A stretch of DNA of 64,000 nt from Heterodera schachtii (taxonomy: Eukaryota > Nematoda > Chromadorea > Rhabditida > Heteroderidae), in assembly GCA_023374025.1 (NCBI GenBank), contig SIJG01000085.1, positions 300,110 to 364,109 on the forward strand, written 5' to 3'. Shown here piece after piece: positions 1-9,689 of this stretch. Every line of letters starts with the position of its first letter. Positions within the stretch are counted from its first letter, which is position 1. A program made the translations under genes and the position numbers. Below the pieces are notes generated by a model. That model had not been told where the DNA came from. It searched no databases and worked only from the letters and a program-made list of their open reading frames with translations.

Positions 1-276
1 TTAAAATTAATTTTTGGAAAAACTTTGCAATTCATTTAAAATTTTGAAGAAATCGTAAATTTCTTAATAAAAATTTTCTAAGATTTTTTTTTGAAAAATT
101 AGTGTGAAATTTTTAAAATTTTCGGAGGGGGGAAGCGACGGGGGAAATAACAGGTGTAGAAAGAACGCAGTGGGAGGGACATTTGACCTCGATTTACACA
201 GGATCAAAACCGATCCTTCTCCTTCGTCCATTACGCCACCCCTTCCGCTTCAGTTAAATGTTTTGTTTGTTTTGAT
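1..276. other. AT-rich flank, no gene recognised
   Basis: AT-rich sequence with a GC-richer patch at about 125-240. It lies downstream of the stop of the left NPC1-like copy. I see no further NPC1 exon (for example a first membrane segment) here. Confidence 0.4.
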
Positions 277-1440
277 TTAAACTTCGGGAGGCTGTGGTGG
301 GGAAGGCTTGCACAGATGGCAGTCGACACATTCGCAGTTATGGCCAAAGTTCGGCGGCACTTCGTCGCATTTGTAGGTAATACTGAATATTTATAAATGA
401 TCAAAAATGCACATAAATATACGCAAAAAGCGAACACGAGAAAAAGTCGCCGGACAAAATTTTGAGTCAGGCCATAATTTTTAGGACCTCAAAAATTTGG
501 TTGAGAATTTGTTCAAATTTTTAAATTTTCTCATTTTCCTTCGCCGCGGTATACCCCTAAATGTCGCTGTCCGAACCGTCGCCACAAAAAAAATAAATAA
601 AATTCAAATAAAATTTTAAAGAAAGGGTTTTTGAAAACCTAGGTGTTGAAGAAAATTATTAATTTTTTCGAATTAGGTTAAGTAACTAAAAATTATTGAT
701 ATTTTTCTTGATTTTTTCGTAAATTTAAAAAAAGTTTGCGACAATTTGTCCCTGCCATATTTTCGGCGGCAAAGTCTTGCCCTGCCCCGACGTAGTGCAG
801 CCCCTTACGTGTCCATAGGACGTATGATCTTGTTGTTTTTCTGCACTGTCTGGCCTTCTTTCAGCATCATCACGTTGATGGTGAACGGCACACGGTTGAT
901 TTTGCTGTACGTGCCAATGTAGCGGAACAGCCTTTCCGGCGTGCAGAGGTCGACATCAGTGCCGCACAGAACTCTCAACGAAAAATCCAGTCTCGAAAGG
1001 TGCACCTTGAAAAGAAGAGAAAAAGGGGGAGGATTAGAGCGACCAAATGCCGTGGATTAAAAAAATAAAATTGGAAAATTGAAAAGTATTGGAAAAATGA
1101 ATTAGGGTTGGGTAAGAATGTTCAGGAAATTTTTTTATGTGTTTTGAAACATTTTTCCAAAAAATCACTTGAAAAATTTTCAATTTTTTTTTTGAAATTT
1201 TCTCAGACATTTTTCAATCGTTTTCGTTTTTTCTTGAAATATTTTTAATTTCGAAATCAAAAAAACTTCGGGAGGGGGGGGGGGGGGGTGGGGAAAATAG
1301 TGCACCCGTAGAGCCGTCCCTATTTGGAGTTTATTTATTTATTTTTAGAATTTGGGCCTAAAGTTTTGCATGAATCAAAAAGTTCGTCGGCATAGCGCTT
1401 GGTTATCTAAAAAGTGTCATATAAAAACTTTTGGGTAAAA

Positions 1441-2222
1441 TTGAAGAATATTACCAATTTTGATTTTGCATATAAATTATATACCATTCGATTCGTCTCG
1501 ATGAGAGAAATCGAATGGTGCAATTTTTAGGCGTCGGCAACCAATCCCTGAAGAGTTACAGACCCGGGACTGAAGTGGAAAAATGGCTTTGGGACTGAAC
1601 CGTCCAATGTCAAACAACATATGAATCTCCAAAAAACATACAGAAATAGATTTTTTCGTCTCTAATGTAAGAATATGTGAAAATTTTGACAAAATACAAA
1701 CAAGGGATCCCTTTTTGAGGGCGCGCAGCGCCCGCCTTAGCGAGCATGCGAAGACGGAGCAAGTAGTGGGGCGAGACGGAGGGCGGAGGAAGCAGTCTGA
1801 CGAGCGCCACAGGCGGTTGACTGCGGGGGCCCGAAGGGCCCCCGCCAATCAGTCAACCGCCTGCGGATCACGCGCGGACTTCTTCCGTAGCCCGTAGTCT
1901 CGCCCCACCTACTGGCCGCCGTAGTCGAGTGTGCGGTGTTTTGGCGAAAATACGCTCACCAATTTAACAAAAACCGAATATATCAAAGGCATAATAATAT
2001 GACTAAACATGATTTGCTATTTATTAAGAAAATTAGCCCTTTTCTTGCGATTTTTGATGTACGGTTCAGTCCCAAAGCCATTTTTCCACTTCAGTCCCGG
2101 GTCTGTAACTCTTCAGGGATTGGTTGCCGACGCCTAAAAATTGCACCATTCGGTTTCTCTCATCGAGACGAATCGAATGGTATATAATTTGTATGCAAAA
2201 TCAAAATTGGTAGTATTCTTCA
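1441..2222. mobile_element. Non-autonomous TIR element in intron of left NPC1-like copy
   Basis: Long terminal inverted repeats (about 162 bp; 1441-1603 against 2061-2222) enclose a GC-rich core of about 230 bp. The equivalent intron of the right NPC1-like copy (11815-11875) lacks it, so it inserted after the duplication. No transposase frame; target duplication not clear. Confidence 0.75.
1812..1861. repeat. Near-perfect GC-rich hairpin
   Basis: Outer arms GGCGGTTGACTG (1812) and CAGTCAACCGCC (1850), inner arms CGGGGGCCC and GGGCCCCCG, GAA loop, with a 5-nt bulge on the right side. It lies in the core of the 1441-2222 element. Confidence 0.85.
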
Positions 2223-3008
2223 ATTTTTCCAACTTTTGATATCCACAAAAAAGGATTGCTTACATAATAATCGACTTCTGTCACATAATCATCGCCACGT
2301 GTTTTTTTGGCATCATTACGCGTCTCAACAATTTCCACAAATTGTGCCTGGTACGGCGAACACGCGAATTGGCACCTGTTTTTTTAAAATTAGATTTGGA
2401 GAAACATCATATTATTAACATAAAACAATTTAAAATTGGACGGAGTAAATTTGCAAAATTAAAAATGTATTTAAACCCACCAAAAGTTGACAAAATTTGC
2501 GTAACAGCTCGGACAATGCCAGAGAATTTGACGTGCGGTGACCAATTGTTGTTTCAAAATATCGAACTGTTCGTCGTCGCAGCATAAGTCGGTGTTGCCA
2601 TCTAAAATTTTTTAAATAATGGACGACAGCCATTCATTGCGCAAACAACTAACCCTTAAACAATTGCGGGCACAACTCGCTGTATTCCGATTCCATGCTC
2701 GAATTTACGGGGACCGGTTGTTTTTCGTAACTGAAAAAAAGTTAAAATTTTCTAAAATATATTTCCATATTTTTGAACAAATCAATATGCGTATGGACAA
2801 GACCTTTTGGTTTATTAGAAACAATAATTATTTGGTTTGAAAATTTATTATTTTTTCAAAATTTGCTGCCGATCAAATTAGCGGATACAATCACTTTCAA
2901 TGGGTCGGGGACACTTAGGCGCAGGCGCAATTTTGGCGCAGACAAGTTTAAAGTTTCATAACTTTTTTTTATTCAACCAAATAAAATAATATTGATATTG
3001 TTCTAAAA

Positions 3009-4092
3009 CAGAGTGGCCAAGTTTTTTTTTCAAAAAAAGGACAAACGAGGCGAAACCAAAGATTTTGGCCCCAAAAATAAGATTTTTTGAAAAATGGCTT
3101 TTTACCTTGTAAAAAAGTGTAAAAGCATTATCAACCGATCTGATCCAATTTACGATTGAAATGTTTGCTTTTCAAACCGCTTTTTTGCGGCGTACTTTTC
3201 CAAAAAAATAGAGTGTAAGAAGCCGGCGGTGCCGATAGGCGCCACCGGGGAAATTTTTTGAAAATTTTAAGCAATTTGTTAACAGATTTTGTCCAAACAA
3301 TTAATTCCAAAAAAAATAATTAAACCTAAATTGTCTAAATTTTGTGATTTATTAGGAAAAAATTTCAGAAAATTGTAAAATTGTGACTGTTCTTTAAGGT
3401 AGTTTGGGCAGTTACACTATTTGTTAACAGATTTTCACCAAAAATGACCAACTTTTACGGTTTTAAGCCATTATATAATGAAAAAAAAAGTTTTGGGAGG
3501 CCGGCGGTGCCGATGGGCGCCGCTGGGAAAAATTTTTGGTACTTGTACAGTTTGAACCACATTGAAATTTTTTTGTTTTAATGATAAAAAAGTTTTTCCG
3601 GGGGTATTCGGGTGCGCTGACCACGAAAATGAGATCCATTTCGACCTAATTCCAAACCCCGTACTCGAATTCGAACAAAAATCGAAAATTCATTTTTCAC
3701 CAAAATCCACCTTTATTGCCCAAAAACGATAGAAAATAGGGATGATGGCCATTCCTCGCATTTGAATCAATTTTGAATACTAATGGTGGATTTGGTGAAA
3801 ATGACTTTTCGACTTTTGTTCGAATTCGGGTCCGGTTTCAAAATTGATCGAAATGGACGTCATATTCGTGTTCAGCAACACGAATACCCCTGGAAACATG
3901 TTTTTATCATTGAAAATAAAACAAATAAATTTTTTATGTGGTCCAAACTGTATAAGTACCAAATTTTTGAAATTGGGAGTTTTGGTAGCACTTATATTAG
4001 CAAAATAAATAATTAAGCACAAAAAAATTTAAAAAGTTTGGGGAAGCCTAAAATAAAGGACAATTTTTAAAAAAGAACACTTGGCCACTCTG
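3009..4092. mobile_element. hAT-like non-autonomous element with TIR CAGAGTGGCC
   Basis: Ends CAGAGTGGCCAAGT and its complement, flanked by 8-bp direct repeats that differ at two bases (ttctaaaa / ttctgaag). It sits in intron 1 of the left NPC1-like copy and contains two copies of the shared 24-nt hairpin (3224-3247, 3502-3525). No coding capacity seen. Confidence 0.75.
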
Positions 4093-4603
4093 TTCTGAAG
4101 ATAGGCATTATCTAGCCATTTAAAACCATAATAAGATTAATTAATTTTGATGAAAAAAAAATGATATGACATTCTGCGCCAAAATGGCGCCTGGCCAAAG
4201 TGTGCGGTTCCCCTTTCAATCGCTTATTTAGAGCTGTTTAGTAATCTGAGATTGAAAAATGTAAGTTTGAACCCGATTTTGGACATAGGCGCAAATGTCA
4301 GGATACTCTTTTTAAGTTTAAACTGACTGACTCACCGGCAGTTCTGACGCAGTTCGCCATCCTTCCCGCAAATCCCGCGCATAACACACTGCTTGTCCTC
4401 CGTGTCCGCCGTTTTCGATGACATGAAAAATAAGCACAGCAGCAGCAAAATGATGCCAATGATCAGGGCAGCGGCGAATGCCGACCTTATCATGGAAGAA
4501 TTGTCAAATAAATTTTGGAGTGGGTTGTATTCCACAACAGGGTTGCCGCCCGAAACCCGGGACCCGAACAATCCGACCTTTTCCTGACCCGAATTTCACG
4601 AAC

Positions 4604-4825
4604 TCACCACTCACAGACGCGTGCTTCCACTTTGTTCAGCAGCAGAGGGTGCAACTCCTTCTCCTCCCTCTCCTCCGCCTTCTGTTGCTGCTGCTCCTCC
4701 TCCTTCTGTTGTGGTCCCCCCTTTTGCTGCTGCTCCGTTGGCGCCTGGGGCGGTGAGCCGCCCTCGTCCAACCCCGGGGGGCCGGGCGAAGTGATTGCCG
4801 CCGCTTTCCCTTCGCTGGTCGTCAT
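4604..4825 (-). CDS. Possible first exon of a Gln/Glu-rich protein
   Basis: A 73-codon frame starts at an ATG (4825) and is rich in Pro, Gln, Glu and Lys; the middle (about residues 30-55) is runs of QQQ and EEE. The frame ends exactly at a good donor (GAGTG followed by gtgagttcg), which suggests a real first exon rather than a complete gene. It lies 110 bp upstream of the left NPC1-like start on the same strand, but no join to those exons keeps the signal peptide. The right copy has no counterpart. I do not recognise the protein; low-complexity composition makes chance similarity likely. Confidence 0.35.
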   Translation of the reverse strand: MTTSEGKAAAITSPGPPGLDEGGSPPQAPTEQQQKGGPQQKEEEQQQQKAEEREEKELHPLLLNKVEARVCEW

Positions 4826-5284
4826 CGTCGACGCAATAATCGATGATGATTCTGTACAAAAATGGAAACAAATTTAAATTCAATTTTGGGGGACAAAAAA
4901 TATGTATCAAAATGCTAAAATATGTATGAAATATGTACAAACCCTCCCCCCCAAATATGTACTAATATGCAAACAAAAATTTTTAAAGATTTTTTTTTTG
5001 AAAAAAAAATTCGTCGTAAAAAATTTTCTTAATTTATAGCTTAATAATATCCAACCAGAAAATCCTGGAAATTAAAGGAAAAAAAAATTAATATTTTTAA
5101 TAATATTATTATGCTTATCACCTTTCAACCTTTAAAAAATTAATTTTTTTGATATCTCATTTCTGGAAAAAAACCGATTTTTTGGGGAGCATTTTCAAAC
5201 AAAATTTTTTAAACTTTTCACAAGAAATTTCTATAAATTATCTGTTAGGGAGCGGATTGATTTTTAGATTTTTACTTATTTTTC
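4826..5284. other. AT-rich spacer, nothing recognised
   Basis: AT-rich DNA with poly-A/T runs and no exon-like segment. Confidence 0.4.
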
Positions 5285-5405
5285 TGCGTCTTTAAGTCAA
5301 TGAGAAAAGCACGAAAAACATGTTTTTAGCGAGAAAATTCTTCCTTTTCAATCCCCTTTCGACGCTAGAATTCCTATTTTAGATGTTAGAACCTAAAATC
5401 ACCTA
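5285..5405 (-). repeat. Repeat shared in inverted orientation with 8800-8935
   Basis: About 120 bp are the reverse complement of 8800-8935 with few differences. The two lie symmetrically about the same centre (near 7.1 kb) as the two NPC1-like copies, so they may be the inner end of the inverted duplication. Shorter pieces of the repeat also occur near 26650 and 31070, so it is also dispersed. Confidence 0.7.
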
Positions 5406-5959
5406 TTTTCAAATTTTAACCCATCAAATAATTTTGACACTTATTTTTACACAATATTTGAAGTTTTTTAAAAATAATTAGCAGAGAAAAATATTTTGAA
5501 TTGTACTTGGATGCCAATACATGGTTGTAAAATTTTAATTGTTTTTTTTTAAAAATTGTACTTGGAAACCGATATTTTTGCAAATGGAAATAAAAATGGA
5601 CGAGCTGGAGAAGCTTTTGTGGGTAAAATCCAATTTGCTCGATCATATCGGATCAGTTGTCGCTTCAATGATCCATTAATCTTCCTCTCGGGGAAGCTTC
5701 TTCTTCTTTATCTGACGGAAATAATTTTTTTTGGAAAAAATACATTCCGGAAAAATTAACCAACTATTGAAAGTGATTGTGTTGTTCGTCAGTAAATTTT
5801 GAAAAAATATAAACCTTTTAAACAAAAATAATTTTTTGTCCTAAATAAATTTTAAAACCTTCAAAAAACTAAGTATGCCTGGCCATTAAAAAAAAAATTT
5901 TTTTAGAAGATGGCGACATACGTGAGTATTAACGGCAATAATAATTTTTGTTCATATTA

Positions 5960-6762
5960 AATGCAAAATAAGCATCAAATTGTTAATAAAGTAAAACGGC
6001 TGGGGGATCCAACCCAGAGCTTAAGAGAGATGTCCATCAGTGATGCCGCGGGTTGAGAAAAATTTCGGGTTCGGGTTTCGGGTCGGGCACTCAAAAAATT
6101 TCGGGTTCGGGTTTCGGGTCGGGCACTCGAAAAATTTCGAGTTCGGGTTTCGGGTTTAGAAAAACTTCGGGTTTCGGGTCTCGGGTTTCGGGTTCGGGTT
6201 GGCATCACTGATGTCCATTAAGGACCATGGAGGAAGTGCAGAGGAATGGAAGAGGGAAAGACAAGCGGGAATTGGTGGGTGAAAATCCGGGCCCTGGATT
6301 CCCAACCTCCCGGGTCTCAAGCCCAAATCTGTCTGCGTCCGGACTAGTCATAAATCGGCGGTAAATGTTAGCGCTTTATTCTATGCAGCTTGGATGGATG
6401 ATCGACCGGTGGACTGTTTAACGACTAGTTGATCAACTGCCTGACTCCCGAGGGAATGCTTCCATTTGAATAGACAAACCCGTGGGAAGGGACAATTGAG
6501 CGGAAGCGGGGAATGTGTAAAGAGCAAATGCATTAAATGTGTGTGAATTAGTTGCGCTTTACAATAACTTTTTAATTTTTTAGAAGTTACGACCGATGGA
6601 AATGCCATCAAATTGGCCGCCGAGCGAGCGCGACCATCGTCGTTTTTGGCCATGGCCGATCCCTCCAATTCCAATAAATTTGGCCCCTACGAGCCGACCA
6701 GCAAAGTGAAAATGCAACTGAAACATTATTACCATTATTTATCGTATATTTTGCTTTTTTAA
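5960..6762 (+). CDS. Hypothetical two-exon gene interrupted by a 173-bp insertion
   Basis: Taking out the element 6038-6210 and one copy of its 8-bp target duplication leaves a continuous frame from an ATG at 5960 to a donor at 6274 (ATTG then gtgggt). A good acceptor (tttttag) precedes a second exon at 6584-6762 that continues in the matching phase and ends at TAA. The predicted protein is about 100 residues, hydrophilic, with no signal peptide or membrane segment and no family I recognise. Codon content of both exons is GC-richer than the surrounding AT-rich DNA. It lies in the spacer between the inverted NPC1-like copies. As it stands the insertion breaks the frame, so the locus is probably dead. 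The AT-rich first codons make the exact start uncertain. Confidence 0.45.
6038..6210. mobile_element. hAT-like MITE, family CAGTGATGCC (short member)
   Basis: TIR CAGTGATGCC and perfect 8-bp target duplication atgtccat (6030-6037 and 6211-6218). The interior is almost entirely degenerate GGGTTTC/GGGTTC repeats. Same termini as 15662-16274. Confidence 0.9.
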
Positions 6763-8026
6763 TTAAAAATTAAATGGATAATTTTTAATAATTTATTTTT
6801 ATTCAATTTGCATTAATTGAATTTATCCTATAGATTTTAATTACAACAAATGACAAGAATTTATTCGTTTTTTCTTTTTTAAATGGAAAGCTTAAAAGAC
6901 AATAATGATTTTTTTTTTTTTTGGTTTTAGAAATTTAAAAATAAAAAATTTATTTATTTATTTTTCTTTCCGACTGTATTCCGTACTTGTCAATCTTTGA
7001 ACAATTTTTTTTTTTTTGCAGTCTCTTTTCCATTGTTTTTTTTTCAAAAATTTAGTCATTTATTTTTTTCAAATATATGTATAGATAATTAACCGCGTGC
7101 AGATCAAGGTGGAATTTTTGCGTTTAACGAGTTAAAATTGAATAAAAAAATTAAATAATTTTCAGATTTAACATTTTCATTTTAAAATTTAAATAAAACA
7201 TTAATTTCTTAAAAGTTATTAACAATTTGGTGCTTATTTTTGCATTAATATGAACAAAATTATTATAGTGTTGCCTGAGTGCTTTAATTATTATTATTTT
7301 TTAAAGAATTTTTGGGCAACGAGTATTCACGGTGCCGATAAGTGTTGCCGGGAAAATTTTAAAAATATATCCAAATGAATAAAAAACAAATTAAATTTTT
7401 AAAAATCCAATTGATCTTTTTTAAAAGGCATTTTTTATCAAATCGGAATTTTCTTCTCAACACTTTCTTTATTCTTTCTTTTTTTTTGCTGTGTAATGAG
7501 CCGCAATTATTATTCTTTCATTCTTTTTTTTTGGTTGGTTTAGGAAATTTAATAATAAAAATGGTGAAAAATTATTTAATTTTGGTGTGGGAAAACTTTT
7601 AAATTCCATCAGCTTTATAGTAAAAAAAAATTGCAAAATCCGAACACTGACCAAAGAAAATTGGACAAATTGCCTAGTTTATAAGGTTAATTTGCAATTT
7701 CATTGATTGCGGATTTAGGCTCTGGATTTTAAGGCAATGAATATAAAAATTCAATTTTTCTTCTTTTTTACTTCCTGGCCAAAAATTTCCTAAATGTATT
7801 ATTACGTCGCTTACAGTCCTCGCAGCAAAGAAACTCGCATAAATACGATTCAATATTTGGGTGTGCCTTCAAAACTGGAAAGTATCACGGATTTTTCACT
7901 GAAGCAAGCCCAATTAATCTAATTAACGCCGAAGACAATAAATTGTTTTTTTTATTTTATTAAAAAAATAGATTAAAATATTTAAATTTAGCGCCGATCG
8001 AGCAAAACGCCAAGGTCCAGAAGCAG
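6763..8026. other. AT-rich spacer of the inverted duplication
   Basis: Very AT-rich. A degenerate copy of the shared hairpin lies at about 7330-7352. A 40-codon frame at about 7800-7920 is preceded by cttacag and could be an exon remnant. Nothing else recognised. Confidence 0.35.
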
Positions 8027-8034
8027 GTGAGAAG

Positions 8035-8117
8035 TAGAGACCGGCGCGGGATTTTGCGGGATCTCAGTCCGCAAAATCCCGCAGCGGGATCCGCAAATTT
8101 GAAATTTCCGGTCTCTA
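8035..8117. mobile_element. 83-bp hAT-like MITE, TIR TAGAGACCGG
   Basis: Perfect 8-bp target duplication gtgagaag at 8027-8034 and 8118-8125. The interior consists of GCGGGATC-type repeats. Fragments of the same family lie at 8341-8421, about 8720-8777 and about 55195-55270. Confidence 0.9.
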
Positions 8118-8124
8118 GTGAGAA

Positions 8125-8421
8125 GGGTCCACTGCGTTCCGGCGCTGTTGTTTCGGCGCTGGCGTTTCGGCGCCGGCGTTTTGGCGCCAGCATGTTTTTG
8201 GCTATAACTTTTTTTCTTTGTAAACCAAATCCAACATTGTTGGTGTTGTTCGAAAGCTTAATCTATTTAGAAGCTTTTTATAAGCTATTGCTTCGCGATT
8301 AGACAATTACCAAAAAAGTTATTCATGAAAATTCCAAAAAAGCCTGCGGGATCCCGTCCCGCAAAATTTTGGAGTTCCAATCCCGCAGCGAGATCCGCTA
8401 ATTTTAAATTTCCGGTCTCTA
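8125..8421. mobile_element. Nested fragments: half of a GCGTTTCGGCGC element plus a TAGAGACC element end
   Basis: From 8125 the sequence matches one arm of the element at 32261-32712 (GGGTCCACTGCG terminus, then TTTCGGCGC repeats and about 130 bp of interior). At about 8341 it switches to the right half of a TAGAGACCGG element ending at 8421. Confidence 0.7.
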
Positions 8422-8537
8422 CTGTAGTTGAAAGTACTGGCGATACCCAGTGCGACCACCGTATTGCCCAGAAAGGGCCACCCTACTTTGGACATAAGAA
8501 TTGATGCTAATGGTAATAGACAAATGCACGCGCTCAT
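8422..8537 (-). CDS. Fragment of a membrane protein
   Basis: A minus-strand frame beginning at an ATG at 8537 encodes about 39 residues with two hydrophobic stretches (ACICLLPLASILMSKVGW and FLGNTVVALGIASTF) before it runs into transposon sequence. The Gly-Trp between hydrophobic segments recalls major-facilitator transporters, but the match is too short to assign. No neighbouring exon was found on this strand. Probably a remnant. Confidence 0.3.
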
Positions 8538-8799
8538 CGAAGATTTTGAAAATTGTGTGATCCTTTGATTTACCTTCGAGAGTGCTCATTCATTTTCATT
8601 TTAGCTCCAATTATGAATTGTTTTTAAAAAAATTTATGGTACTGTCGAAATCAATCATTGTCGAATTCACCTGGCACGGCTGTGCCTTTTTGGAACTAAT
8701 TAAATTTCAGTTTTAAAAAAAAAGACGGGAAACGGGACGGGTTTCCCGCGGGAATCCCGTTTCCGCCGATCTCTACTAAAAACGCATGAATCTCCAACA

Positions 8800-9130
8800 A
8801 AAAAATAGGGATTTTTAGGTTCCAACCATCTAAAATAGGAATTCTAGCGTCGAATAGGGAATTTTGAAAAGGAAGAATTTTCGCGCTAAAAATATGTTTT
8901 TCGTGCTTTTCTCATTGACTTAAAAGGGACCAGGTCATTTTGGCGCCGACGTTTTGGCGTCTATACATTTTTTAATGAAATTTTGTATAAATTGAGCCTA
9001 GTAATCCCAAAAATCAGCCTTTTTTTGTTGAAATGTTAACAAATTACACTCAAATCTTCAAAATTTTCCCGGCGACGCCTAACGGCACCGCCGGACCACC
9101 TTCTTCGCCAAAAGTTTTTTGGGAAAAGCC
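8800..9130 (+). repeat. Dispersed repeat with hairpin copy
   Basis: 8800-8935 is the inverted partner of 5285-5405. 9070-9093 is a reverse-orientation copy of the shared 24-nt hairpin, followed by the usual AT-rich flank. Confidence 0.6.
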
Positions 9131-9689
9131 GCCGAAAAAAGTGATGTGAAAAGCAAATCTGAATTTCTAACAATATTCGATCATTTAGTCCAAATGATTA
9201 ATTGTTTGAAATGATTGAAGAAAATTTGATTTGAAAAATTCATTAATTTAATTTAGCTCTATCTTTTGGATTTTATTAAATAAAATTTTTAATTTTAATT
9301 TGAAATAAATTACCATAAAGATAAAGTCCATCCGAAATGTCATTAGTCATTACATTTCTCTTTTTATGGGAAAATAATTCTGCTCAATGTTTTTTGTCCC
9401 ACTGATTGATGATGATGAATAATCAAAACATTCGTCCATTAATTAATTCATTCCATACGAGCAGCGGTTAAACCATCCGACGACCACCGCCAGCCCATTT
9501 TACACAAAACAAATATTAACAAATTAATTCATTATTTTCATTTTTTGGACATAGCGTTATCATTTTCAGAAAATAATAAATGAATTAAATTAAATAATTA
9601 TAAAATAATTGATTGACAAATATTATCCGCGAAAGTTTCTATCAACTTGGCTTCATCTAACTGCTTCCCTCCCCCATTTGCTTTAGGCC

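Larger units (their letters stand above)
277..4493 (-). pseudogene. NPC1 N-terminal-domain gene, left (inverted) copy, probably inactivated
   Basis: Seven exons on the minus strand match the sterol-binding N-terminal domain of Niemann-Pick C1: 4336-4493, 2654-2730, 2481-2601, 2264-2375, about 1364-1406, 809-1005 and 277-382. The start at 4493 gives a hydrophobic leader (MIRSAFAAALIIGIILLLL). The cysteine pattern follows the family, and the equivalents of the two human sterol-contacting residues N41 and Q79 are present (QNCR, CCDDEQ). Exon 4 is four codons longer than in the right copy. The frame stops at PPEV, straight after the domain, so no transmembrane part is encoded. The fifth exon should end AAAAAG followed by gtaagc, as in the right copy, but reads AAAACTTTAGGCCC, so the donor is gone. 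Introns hold insertions at 1441-2222 and 3009-4092. Family assignment is confident; calling it inactive is inference. Confidence 0.85.
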
